A stretch of 64,000 nucleotides of DNA from Bombus terrestris (taxonomy: Eukaryota; Arthropoda; Insecta; Hymenoptera; Apidae): contig NC_063279.1 in NCBI RefSeq assembly GCF_910591885.1, positions 9,858,001 through 9,922,000 of the forward strand, in the 5' to 3' direction. Below, one piece after another: positions 40,591-53,700 of the stretch. A program made the position numbers and the translations under genes. Position 1 is the stretch's first letter; each line of letters starts with the position of its first letter. The notes under the pieces were generated by a model that saw nothing but the letters and a program-made list of their open reading frames with translations, was not told the origin of the DNA and ran no database searches.

Positions 40591-40969
40591 AAAATTTGAC
40601 AAGTTGAACATTTTTCATTCTTGAATTGAATATTATTACTAAAAATTTTTATTTAATAGAAACTGGTCTTTTACTATTTCAAACATTTAAAGTAATTAAC
40701 ACCATCATTACGAGTAAATTAAAATATTCTATGTTTTGTTACAGTTTTCTCCCATTGAATTCGATGATTCCAGTTTGACGAACTTCCTTGGATCAGAACA
40801 ATATCGAAGACAACATTCTTCACATCTAATCGTGAGTCGCATGTATTTTTGTTCCTCCGGTCTCTCAATCATGTCGAAAGATGAAAGGTCCGAATCGACA
40901 CGAGTGATTGGTTGTATGCGTAGAATTTTTGACGAGCATAATGACCGCGGGTATTTATTGTACCCGTGA
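40437..40969 (+). CDS. Very tentative two-exon small gene (hypothetical, 96 residues)
   Basis: ATG at 40437 (MSLLPVLPVPWKRLTGASK) runs to a good donor, AAC|GTAAGT, at 40502. An acceptor TGTTACAG at 40744 opens a block that is in phase and GC-richer than its surroundings (FSPIEFDDSSLTNFLGSEQY) and stays open to TGA at 40967-40969. I do not recognise the product. The same block is also open on the minus strand, and the first block belongs to a decayed tandem duplicate, so this may be a pseudogene fragment, a non-coding transcript or chance. Confidence 0.15.
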
Positions 40970-41103
40970 ATAGTAACATTTTCTTGTCTATCATACAAGA
41001 TACATATTACAGAAGTGTACGATTCTGTATGTAGGTGCTTCATTTGTAAGATGTGTTCTATTCGATTTCTTATTTGTAATTTCATAGGAAACTTTTGTTT
41101 CGG

Positions 41104-41158
41104 TTCAGGCCACTACTATGTTGAATCGATAACGTCGCATGCGACATAAAAATGGTAT
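41104..41158 (-). repeat. 55-bp dispersed repeat, right copy (inverted partner at 36810-36864)
   Basis: Inverted partner of the left copy. It keeps CCACTACTAT at 41110-41119, but the opposite terminal repeat of the left element is not recognisable here. Confidence 0.8.
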
Positions 41159-44100
41159 AAGAGTAAAATTACCTCAAAAATGTGGGGTGTGAAAAAGCAT
41201 TGCATATCAGGTCTATTCTATACCTCGTCGGTGATTAGAACCACAGTTAAAAACGACAGACGATCTCGTTCTCAGATAATAATGTGGATTTACGTACACA
41301 GGGTACGACAGTTGCATGGTGCAATCGATTGCTTTCAATGAGATACAATTTCGCTTCTAGATGGCGCAACAATGTTCTGTCTATGAGATTCGCATCTTTA
41401 ATTATTCTTATATCTAACAATAAATTTATATGTTAAACAAGGGGGGGGTGCATTTGCTCTATGAAGCATATATAACTTGCAATTAATATTTTCTTAATGC
41501 AGCGATTGAATAAGATAAATACATACTTCGTATATCATTTTTTGGCTATGATCGAATTCAAAAACAGAGTAAATAATTTAACTTAAATTCTTAAAATAAT
41601 TATTAAATGACAAGTTGCATAAAAGTAACGTCATATTCTGTATAAATTGTATTTAAGATTTTCATTGTTTAATGTTATTCAAGTCATCATATCTATCGAA
41701 CGATAATAGTATAAAATTAAAGACTACTTAAGAAAGAAAAGGATTACTTTAGTATATAGTGATTATGCTTATACGTATACAACGTTTCATAATCTATTAA
41801 TACAAGTTCGTTATATCATTATGCATTTTAGGATTTTATTAGAACTTTGGTATTCAATAAACCTTGTCTTCCACCGTGAAATTATGTATGGTATATAACC
41901 ATATCTGTTCTTCAAATTGCAGTTGGTAGTCGATGCACTTTGTAGACATTATGCAAAAAAATGTACGCCTGTTAGATGAATAAATATGTATATTCCGTAA
42001 CGGCCATCCCTTTGTCCTTCGTCGTACTCCCTTCGTTGTACTCGCCACCTCACTCCAGATCTTATAAATTATTTATTCTCGACGAAACCTGTGCGCTCCC
42101 ACCGCTAAGACGATTACTTTAATTAATGTCGATCGTTATCGGTGACTTGAAAGCCAGAAGGGTAGGAGTCACGTCAACGAGATGCTTTTAAATTCTAATA
42201 CGGCGAAGCGACGCCACGATCGCATCCCCCGTCCCATTTGCGGCATTCCTTCAGGACACGGTGTTTCCTGTCTATTTCTGTACCGTAAACGAATCGATTT
42301 TAAGGTGTCACTATTCACCTGCCTTCAAATACTCTCTTACTTTCTTTCACTTCCCTTTCTTCTACTTCACTCAAATATTTCTACGTAAAACCAATAGCTT
42401 ATGTTATTTTTTCTTATTTTTCTCATTTTAATTTTACACCATCACGAAGCATTTTACTTGTGGCTTTCATAGTTTACAGAGCTACTTTCAGTCTGTTGAT
42501 TACTTTCAATTTCTTGTTTAATTCTATAGGAATAAACTTTGTTGGTCGAACGAGAATTTATGTTTGATCTTCTGTTTACTATTTAAATTAATATTCCCTT
42601 TATGATGATCAAGGTAGTCGCGTACATTGAACTTTTTTTTAAGTTTATAAATTTTATCGATGAATTTTCAAAATTTTCTTCCTCATATCAAAGAGAATTC
42701 TAGCACATGAATGTAAAATAAAATAACATAAATCTTTATATTTCGTATGAATAAATGTGTACTGATAATTATAAAATCGGTTGACAAAAGTTGACAGAAG
42801 TTTCTCATTGAAAGATGGTTGTTCGTATATGAAGGCCGTGGGACACGATTTAACAGAATACCGCTTTTAATTTGATGGGGATTGAAGGATGTGTAGATGT
42901 AAGCTGCAATTTCACGTGGAGCTTTCTGCTCGAGGCTGGTCCGTCTGGAAATCTGCACTTACAATCGACCACATTTACGGTATTACGGCTTACTGCAAAC
43001 GGAGAACCGTGAATGCCATTTGGAAATCATTGCCGATCGGACAGCCAGAGAACTGGTTGTAATACTCTTACGAGAACGACACAAAGTGAAAGGATCCCCT
43101 GGTTTGGTCTGTTTGAAAAGGTCCGGTTCGTCCTTTTTTCCTTCGTTTATACCGAAATATGTATTTCTGATATCATATTGAATTTGTCTCATAAAACGTA
43201 CCTACAGAAACCATATTGATTTCTGTTCAACCTATTGTCCTATATGTTTGTCCAGATGAGGTTGAAACAATATTTAATAATAAAATTCATCTTTTGTAGT
43301 ATCATCTTATATTTGATAAAGTGTTTTTCAATTTGTTTAACTAACTCTTTATAATATTAAATGTATGGTTGGGATTATGTCTCCAATTAAATACAGACAG
43401 ATCCTATTTTTAGGGAAGTTTATTTTGATCTGCAATTTTAATTTCAATTTTTTAAACTGAGAATTATTAAATTCAAATTACAATTACGATGTATGTAGTT
43501 GTAGTAGTATTTATTTGTTTCAGTTTTTACATACTTTATAATCGTACTATACTTTAACATTCTTACATCTTAATATTGTAATTCTTCTCCCATTCATATG
43601 TATATTACTTTTGTACATATTTTTGGTTTCGTACGTTAAGTGTTTATTTACATTTCCTTCTACATTCTTATTTATTTATTTATTTCATTTTTCTTATTTG
43701 CATTCCTTACTTGTTTGCCCATGTTCCATCTCATACTTGTCCTTCTCGCTTTCTTGCACCTTCCTCCTCGCCATTTTCAAACTCCTATACCAGTCTATAA
43801 CTTTTATGCGATATGTCTCTGACAATAGCTCCTGCCTCTTCCGAGCTTTGTGCATTCCTTTAATAAGTGTTTCAGTGTTCCTTGACTTTTTTTTTACCAA
43901 GTATACACCTTCTTCTCTCTTCACTCAACCAATATTTATTATATTTCTCCATATCTCTACATCTCAATCTCGCTTATCATACAATTTGTGCATTTATTCT
44001 TTTCCTATCGTATGTGGATAATCTAGCAATAAAACTGTTACGCGTCTATATATATGTATATTGCGTACGATACCTGTATATTCTTTAATTAATATGCTGA

Positions 44101-44640
44101 ATATTTAACGTTCACTTAACACTTCATGCGAAATTTCATCCATTAAATTCATCTGCTCCGAACTTCCACTTTTATTGAAAAAAGTTTCGAACATTTAACT
44201 TAACGAATGATTATACAATTGATAAGAATCTTGGCGCTTTCTCAAAGTTTTTGAAAGCTTAGACTAGTAAAAAGGTTAGGCTTGGACATAGTTGAATCCT
44301 ACTGCGTATACGTTTATTGAGGAACACGATTTAAGAATTCGAATGCACTATTAAAAATAACGATTAATACTCGTCATGAGCGTTTAAAATCTAAAAGCGT
44401 GAAAAATTAAGCCGGTAACTTATTTACATTGTGTGTTCTTCAGTCATTTTGACGGGCCTCGTATGACATCGCGTTTTCTTACGATCATCAACTTTCGCAA
44501 CCGAATATTCAGCGGCGTGATAAAAAGATGATGGGGTGGAGCGACGAGGATATCGGGCGAGGAGGGTAAAAGCGTTTCCATTTAATTACAATCGATCGAA
44601 GTAGGCGAATCGCCTTCAGTGGCATTAACGTAGTCGAGAC

Positions 44641-44696
44641 GGTGGTTTTATAGACGGTCAGCCAGGGGTAGTTCGTAGACCAACGTTAAAACCACC
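44641..44696. other. 56-bp inverted repeat (hairpin-capable)
   Basis: GGTGGTTTTA at 44641-44650 pairs perfectly with TAAAACCACC at 44687-44696; inside, GGTC (656-659) pairs with GACC (678-681) after symmetric 5-base gaps. It is short for an insect microRNA precursor. Confidence 0.5.
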
Positions 44697-47600
44697 ACTC
44701 AAATTTGCAGAACTTTTTATTTCCACCCTCCTCGAACCTTCTTACCGACTGCTACCTCAGTTCTCTCTTCGAAAGGGTTTAAAATCGCAGACGTTTCCTA
44801 TCTTCTTTATTTTTTTCTTTCTGCTCTCTATACCCTTTGTACCTTTTTTCCCCTCTTCTCTTCTTCACGTCATTTGGTTAAAAGAATTTCTCCTCTTCAT
44901 TCCTTTCACATGCTCTTTTGCCGGAAACCAACACAAATGTTTGATCTACTTGATGCACTGGGCGTCTTTAACCATCTCTTCTCATCGTTCTCGGTTTGGA
45001 ATATTTCTTCATCTATCTCTACCACATCAGGCTGAAATCTCGTGTCCTTTTGTGCCTCTCTTTTTCTCTTCTCTTTACCAGAGGGTTAAAACGCGTATAG
45101 TTCAATATTTCGAGAATTTCTTACTCCTTCTCGAGCAAGGTTGCTCGTACTCTTTTCGCTCTGAAGCATAAGATGGTGATATTCGAAGTGATATTAATCA
45201 GTTCAAGAGAAGATCTCTATGGAATTAATGCGATTTTGTTTTGAATCTTCCGAAATATAGAAAGCTCGTACATTGTGACACATTTTTAACTCCGTAGAAC
45301 AGAAAGTATAGATGGAAGAAAAGTTTAATTCTATTTGTAATTACACATTCGTTTCTTATCAGCGTTTAAAGGTATGATAGATGTCTCTCCTTTTATACAA
45401 AAATAGATGCTTAATATTTAATTTTTAAAAGACATTCATTTTTACCACACCATCTACAATAACAAAGCGTTCTCACGCCATTAAGTCATCGCAATAGTCA
45501 AGCACAATAGAAATACGTGATATCATACAAAGCGAAGCAACGCAATCGAGTGTGACAAAGCTAAAAAAGGATGTTTTTGATATCGTGAAAAGTTGTACCT
45601 CGTGGAATAATTCTTCAAATATTTCCTAACATTATTAATATCTAAAATAATATGTCACCGAGTCATTTTAGTCTATTACGATGTCGTTTCTTAATTACAA
45701 AATGTATTTGGTAAAGAAACAAATCAATTATAACGAACAAAAATTTATTCGATAATCGAAACGATCTACGAGTTGGGAGCAGGTAAATTATTAAACGGTT
45801 AGTCGACGAGCGATTCCAAAAATCTGCAAATGTAACTAGAATACAATATATTCCCACGAGAAGCGAAAGAGCACGTAAAAAGATAATGGCACGTAGAAGA
45901 AAGGTCGAAGGGATTATTCCCAAGAGTTTGGCATAAACGACGAGTTAACTCTCCCTTCTTTCTCTAACCAACGAATGATTGCAGAAATCTTAGGATATCC
46001 ATGCACGATTAAAATTCAACGACTATCCACCGGATATCCCTATTATTTCTTTTTTGAAGTTTGCGATCTTACTCTGGATTCTCTCATATTTCGTAGCTCG
46101 TTCGCAATGGCCATTTGTCACTTCTCGAGTAAAGTTCAATGCTTTTCGGGCCATTTGACGTGCGCTACAAAAAATGTAAAAAAAGGAAGAGCAGAAAGGA
46201 AGGAGGAGGAAAAAGCAGGAGGATGGTGGAGGGACGAGGGAAGAGGAGGGCAGGAGAAACACTTCGAGGCAGAGCGAAAGTTTCGAGTTGGCGTTATTGA
46301 TGTCTTCGGTGGATGTGTGCCGGGGTTGGAGGTGGTCGCGGGAGGTAATCCTGAGAGCAGCCTCAAAGGCCAAATGAGAAATACTTTCCGATCGGGCAGC
46401 GAGGCTTAAAGGACTTCATATAACGTCTCTGAGCCGTGAGATCTTAGACTCGCGTCGAGATTTCGACGCTTTTATTATGTAACGAATGTGCGTTCGTGTT
46501 GGTTCTCCTCGATTTTTCTTCACTTCTCGTTCCGTTACCCTCGAATTGCTGTTCTTCGTTTCTAAGCCGGCCAACTTTTGTAATTACGAGTCGCTGTCTT
46601 TAAAATGACGGTCCGAAATTAATCCCAAAGAGACGATTTCTCCTTCAAGCTACTTTCACTCGCGTTTTCCTTTTCTCTCTTCTTCGTTGTGATTTTTATC
46701 TTCATATTTATACTTTTATGTTTTGCCGTGAAAGAAAGAAAGACAATGTACGAGTATAAGTACGTATATAGAGTGTTCATGAATATGTGTTTTAAATACT
46801 TCGACTATCAAACAATGAAGGAAGTATTTATTTTACATTATTTAATTCACATTATGCTAAAAACTTTCTTACAATATTATGTTACAAACTCAAAAATAGA
46901 AGTATTGAAAAATATAAGTTTTTTTTTTATTAAATTTTCATATCTTAAATCAATTAAATAACAGTTTCTCGAAAAGACACATCGTAGAGTATACGATCTT
47001 AATTTCATTTCACCGTTTTAATCGGTTTCGTATAATCCGTAGAATCTTGCACCGGTAATGATATAATCTTCAAGGCAAAGATTCATTAAGTTTTACACAG
47101 AAGGTAGACGTGAAATGACGGAAAAAGAAAAAACGAAGGATACACGTAGCCGGTTAAACGAATTTCCTGATGAAGAAGCTAAATTGCACGTATAACGGTT
47201 GAGAATAATTGCGTTGCTCGAATAAATATGATTCACTGTTCCCTGTTTATAGTTTATACTACCGAAAAAGCTTGGCCGATCCTTATGCCTCTCGCGCGAT
47301 AAACCCGACGTAACGAGAAACCACGGGGCAAAAACCGGGGAAAAGGAGTTGAAATTAATTGAAAGTACAGCCAACGAGGTGCAACGTCGTTTAACAGCGA
47401 GCCGGTGTCCTGAACACGAAGGCACACGAAAATCTCGTAGGCGGTAATAATAAAGTAGGCGATAAATAACCGCGTTTAAGTGGTAACGTAATTTCAGTTT
47501 GTACCCTTACAGGACCATTAAGGCCATTATTGCGAATCTCTTAATTTGCGAAAAACACTGTTTCCTCAAGAAGGTTGCAGGAACGCCGTTTTCACAGGCG

Positions 47601-47698
47601 TTAAGTGGCAACTAGAGCTCGAAATTGCGTTCTTGCACTCGTTGGAATATTATTCATTTTGGGGGTGAAAAGGTCGTTGATGCTCTCTCTCATGGACC

Positions 47699-47717
47699 CC
47701 CCTCCCTCCCTCCCTCC
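47699..47717. repeat. CCCT tetranucleotide repeat
   Basis: About four tandem CCCT units next to a C-rich run. Confidence 0.8.
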
Positions 47718-50700
47718 AACCTTCGTTCTTTAATTTCATTTTGCTCTGTTTGGAACGGTAAATAGAATGTCGGAGGTGCTCGAATTATGGTGCTCAGTCG
47801 CTTTAAAATATATTTCTGATGATATTTTCATAGAGAGTAAATGTACTCCAGTCCTATTAGAAGTATGAACGACGAACAGGGTTCCTTTTTTCGTGGCAAG
47901 TGTTTCGGATTGTGCGATAATTAAGTTACGCTTATTAGATATAGTTTAATGCAACAAAGTGTCGATTATTAATTAAAGTGGTGACGTGGATCGATATGTT
48001 TAGAACTCTGTATGCACTAAATTTTTAATTCGGGGTTGATGTTTAGCTAATATAGTTTGCCATGATTGGATTTCCGTCAATGATTGTATAAAAATTAACT
48101 TAAAAATAAAAAAAGAAAGAACAGCCATTCCGGTATATAAATAAAGGTTGCATTAACTCATTAAGGACAAAAATTGAGAAACATAAAAGTTATAAATAAT
48201 ATATTATTATTGTATTAAAAAAGTTTGTTCACTATATCGCACGATGATAAATACTTCAATTTTTTGAAATTTCACGCAAGAAGAAGTAGCGGCGAACGAA
48301 ATACGAAACAGGTCCTCTCATAAGCATATTATCAAAAAAGAAACAGAACTTAATAACATAAATTGACTGGAAAAAAATTGGAAATGAAATATTGCGTTAA
48401 CGCAACGTTGGTCCTTAATGGATTGATGAAATTAACTTTGAACAGAGCAATATTAATATAGGGGTGAAAAGAAAACTCTCCACGTTCAGTACTGTAATTT
48501 AAAACAGCGTAATTTACATAGCCACGTTTAATCCAGCAGCCGATGGAAATATCCATAGAAGTTCGCACGCATCTCGATCCAAAGCGGCCAAGTTATTACA
48601 TTTATCTTCTGATCGTCTATTTTCCTGCTCGTAACAACTTGTTAATACCCGTGCTCGGTTCGCATGAATTTTTCATGCCCGGTTCCATTTTTTTTCGCTC
48701 CTTCGCTTAAATGATTCCGCGCGACGCGAACGCGAAACTCTCCCCTATTTTTCCCTTTACTCTTTTTTCCCATTATCCCCACCTTTTTCTATCCTCTCCG
48801 TTTCCTCTTCTATCGTTCTAGCAAGCCAACCCTGTTAATTATGATTAATCATGTCTCGGAAATTAAAGCGATTAATCTTCCACGTTGTGACGACCGCGAG
48901 CATGTTGGTTAGCCTTACGCTCGTGTAACAACAGCCACGTGTAACAGTGTGTGCTCGAACCTTATGTTTTCCACGGCGAAGTGGTTTTCTCAATTAGTTC
49001 GCCCGCTAATCGTTCCCGGTGACTTATGTGCGTTTTCATACTGGCTGCCGTGAAATCGCCGGAATTTGAAAACGCGACGATTTTAAGCTGGCGACGTTTG
49101 TTATCAAGTATCTCACGCTCCCATCTCATCTAATAAAGAAGTTGAACTCGGGCAAGTTCGTATAATCGAATATACACCGTACGATGCTGTACGAAAGCTT
49201 CAAGCGTTATTCAGATTAATAAAGTTTCTTGAAACCAAGCAGCCTGACTGATCTTAAAGTATAGAGAATATTCCGTGAAAGCGAAAACGCCAATCGATTA
49301 TCTCTCGACCATCGATAAGTCAATTTTCATTAAATCTCTAATCAACCTTCACTTCTCTCACATTATTCTTCGCTCCACAATTCTTCATACTCGCATTTCA
49401 CTTAGCAAGTTCAATCAAATTCACCTTTCCGTATCCGTGTACTTCCTTGTTTATCAAGAATTATCGCAACGATCACTGCTTTGGGCCGTTCGTTCGAAAG
49501 GATTTTCCAGTCAGGCGAGCTTTCTCGTCGTCGAAGGGCGAGGAATTTCTGTTTCGACACGCCAGTCGAGTAGTGTCGGGGGAGGGGGAGGCGTCGGGGG
49601 CTCGTGTTTCTTATCGGCAGATGGGAAACGAGGAGCTGGCTGGAGGGACGGCCACGAACAAAGGCCGTCGATATAGCCTCGTAAACCGTAAAAAGTAGGA
49701 ACTATCGCGAATAAATAACCGATGGAAAGAGTGGCCGGGAGAGGTCTTGTGCGATGGGGTGGGTGGATGGTTGAAGAGGGGCGAAATGAATGCGTGCTAC
49801 GTAGAAAACGGGGCTGGCCGTCGTTGAATAGAAGTGTCAGAATAGAAGTAGAGAAACAGAGCGTGAGTGAAAAGAAAAAGATAGAGAGAGATTGGTGGGG
49901 AGAAAGGGGTGGTTTGGTTGGAGAGCGTGAAAATGCGGGGGTTGCACCTCTTGTAAAAGAGAAATAAATAAACTCGAAAGGCCGATAAAGTCAGTACCCG
50001 CTGTTACGACAAACTCGCTTCCTTTTACCCGGATTCACCTTTTCTCTTTGTTTCTCTTGTCCCTGTTCACCTCTCGCGTCTCGGTCCAGAATTCGAAAGG
50101 AGAAGAAAAATAATGCCCGTACCGTGACCTCTGTCACGCGCAGAACTCCGTTACTAGGTCGCTCTTGGATGCACGATCAAACTCTTCTGTCTTCTACCCT
50201 CTCCCTTCTGTTTGCGTGTGGATTTTGCACGCTTCGTACTCCCTGACCCACGCAAAATTGAACGCCGCGGATTATTCCCGTGGCAGATTTTTCTTGATAA
50301 ATTGATTGATAGTTTTCAATATTTACTTTCTTCTATGAAGAATGGGAAGTGCTTTATATTTGTCTCACACATCTATTACTTGTCGTTGTGTTAGATTAGT
50401 CAAAAAGTCCTGCTGTTGGGTTTTGTCTGTACGTTTGTGATTTTATTTGAAGATTTTTAAATAAAGAATATTTGAAATGCATACATGACTTATAACAAAG
50501 CAGTGTAATATTGCTGAAAAGGAATTAATTCCTTCTCCGAAAAAGTGCAATTTAGGCATTGTATTATATACGTACAATCATGTCTCTGTTTTAAATGAAT
50601 TGGTAATTTGTTTAGATTTCTATGATAGTTTTTTATCGATCTAATATTAGTCAATTAGATATCAATTTACCACCTTGCATTTATATTACATTACAGAAAT

Positions 50701-53700
50701 ACTTTAAATACCAAAATGGTAATTATATTCACACTAATAGTAATTATTTAGATACATATATTTCACGTGCTATTCGATTAAACTCTCTGTCAAATTCTCT
50801 GACAAACTCCTTCTCAACTATCCAACAAACTCTCTCTCAAAAACTCTCGTTCTCAACTACCATTCTCCACAACCATTTATCCTTGCACCCGCACATTCTT
50901 TTACTCTCTATTTCTCTATCTCTGTCACTCAATTCAGGTCTTCCTACGATTCCTAAAAATCTTGGAGTCGTCTCATTTGAAAAACGTTACAACATCATTA
51001 TAGTCTCTGTTCACCGAATTAAAACCGTTTGTAAAAGTTTTCTTTTCTGTGCAATAATATATATTTTTCTCGATTATTCAAATTATTACTAAATATGCAA
51101 GCAGACAATTATTTAATAAGAGCTAAGTTTTATTTTCCTGTGTATGTACTTGTAGAGATAAAACATTTGCTTTCTGAGAAGTTGTACACTAACAATGATG
51201 ACCTAAGTAATAAAATTAAGAAATTTACAGAAACAAAATTGATGATTAGTAATTAATAAATTTTGCTATTCCAGTTCGTTGATGAACCTCTCAAGTGTAT
51301 CAAAAAGATAAACGTTATTGAAAATTTTAAATTGAATTTGATCCTGGTTCAATGACCAGAATCTACACATACGTTCCCAAAAAATTATCTTCGTTGTTAG
51401 ATTCTACCATTTTCCCAGAACATACGATAGATTGAAAGTAACTTGTGTTCATCGCGAATGGGAATATTTCGAAAGGATGTTGACGTGACTGCGAGTTTCT
51501 GCACGCAGAAACGCAGAATTCATACATCGACACCGTCGAATTCCTTTCTCGAACAGTCATAAACTACTCGCGAAATATCTTTTTTCCATTTTCCATTGCA
51601 TCGTTTCGTGATACCTAGAACGGCGGAAGGGAAAGGGTAGAGAGACGGTGAACAGTTGCAAGAGGGAAGCGGAAGGCAAAGGAGAGAAGAAACACAAAAG
51701 AAAAAGCGGTGAAAAGGCGGACAAACGAGCGAAAGGCGTAAAATCGCGGGAACCGGTGCACGCTGCGAGTACATAAACTCGAAAGCGCGATAAACTTCGC
51801 AGCTACGCCTTGCAACTGCTACGTTTCCTTCTCTTTTTTCTCTTCCGCCAATTTTCTACCACCATTCGCCCCCTTTCTTTCTTTCTTTCCTCTATTTTAT
51901 CCTTCTCTTTGGTAAAATTGGTCGACGGCCGCTCGTTCGTGACGCGAATCACGCGCAAATCGCTAAGTAGTAAAGTCAGACGATGGCCAGACATTGTTGC
52001 CACTCGCAGAAACGCGCGTAATGTGAAGGTTGGATTTTTTTGTGGACCTTCGTTCGTTGGGCAAAAGAATGATATGCCAGAGGAGGAGGGACGTTAGTGA
52101 TCCCTTTTTGTGGAAGATTTAGATACATTTTGGATTATCGTATGTAATCTAATATGAAAGTTATATTAAAAGAAAAATATTCTGTTCTCTAAAATCCAGT
52201 ACGTTAGCAACCAATTGTGAATTGCCAAGATTATCTGCTTTGGTTCTGAAATTTAACACGTGTTTTCTCATACTCTTTGAAATCTTAGAAACATTGCTCG
52301 TCATAATATTAAAATATTATTCGTCTTAATAATTATACCTTTGGCGGCCATAATATCTTGTGCATAAAATCTCTTTTGCCTTATGTTCCATTCGAGAAAG
52401 GGGAGATAAGATTGTAAGAAGAATAGTGAAACGAAATAAAATTTCTTGAATCAAAATTCGATGAAAATTCCGAAGATTTCATTGAGATTGAAATTTTAAG
52501 GAAGTTCGAACGTTGTCGATCCGATTGTTCGTGAAATCAACGACGAACGCAGCGTGAGCCATTAATTTCTAGGAAACAATGTAGCAACAACAATGGAAGG
52601 CCCTGCAGTCTGGAGATTTTGGTTAAAGTATATCTTCAATTATAGAACCAGAGCACGAGGTTGCTTTCCTCACTCATCTCTGTGTTCCAACAGACTCCGT
52701 GCTTCAAAGAAAACTTCCACGCAACGGAAACAATTAATTATTCAATCTGTTCATAGGCGTTATGAACAAAAACCGAACCGAGGTAGAAAGTTGCAAAATC
52801 GAAGTGCTTTTAACAGTACTGAATCTTTTAAAACACTTTTTTTCAACTCGTTCTTCGTGTCATTGATATCGTTAGTAAAATATATAGAATTTTTGAAGAT
52901 TAATTAATATTAATTAATTTCGAAAATGAAAATAAGTAAGTAATCGTTCATAGTTAGAAGAATTATACGAAAACTGCTCTCTTGGAATTGAAACGTCATT
53001 TTATTCCGTTATTCGAGCTTCGACTGACTAATTTCCTTAATCGTGCTGTAATTTAATAAGAGTCAAAGAAAGTTCAAAATTTAAATAATAGTTCATTTTC
53101 TAAAAACATAATTTCAGTTTTAATTCACTTTTAATCGTGACTAATTTTTATTTCAACAATGATCTAAGTTTAGGAGCAGACACATCTGATTCTTAATATT
53201 AATCAGAGTACCTTCGAAATTTTTAAAAATATAAAAAAGAAAAGGAAGTGTTATAGATAGTACGAAAAGGGTATCTTTGAAGGTAAATAACAGAATCACC
53301 CTATAGATCGATTGGTCATAAGCGTGAAACATAGTGTCTAAGTAGTACGGTCTGGAATTTGATCGGGACCATAACTTTCACTATCAAATATTCATTCAAT
53401 ATTGACTAATAGATGTCGGTCTGTTGGAGAACCAATACGTACAGAAAAAATATATATATATGTACATGACGGACACGTTCACCGGATGGACCACTACCGT
53501 TTAAAAATGGTAAATCGATCGCGGAGTGAAATTTCAGTTACGAGACATCATTCTTGATATTCCAAATATTCTCGTAATTTTCGTAACAAGATTAACTTTC
53601 GCGGTAATTTATATTAATCAAACTATTTGGAGGCTCTTAAACTTCTTACGGAAACAAAAATAATAACAACGAAGAGATCATCTTCGCGAAGCTTCATTTT

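Noticed and set aside
40729..41085. 118-codon open frame on the minus strand
   Set aside because: No acceptor or donor support and no recognisable domain; it is partly antisense to the tentative plus-strand exon.
42983..43192. Minus-strand frame ending in a possible donor (TGCA|GTAAGC)
   Set aside because: No acceptor upstream and no similarity recognised.
43611..44088. Several overlapping frames of up to 136 codons on both strands
   Set aside because: The region is strongly pyrimidine-rich on one strand, which removes stops; the products are low-complexity.
45975..46409. 144-codon plus-strand frame
   Set aside because: Open because of an AGG-rich purine tract; no domain and no splice support.
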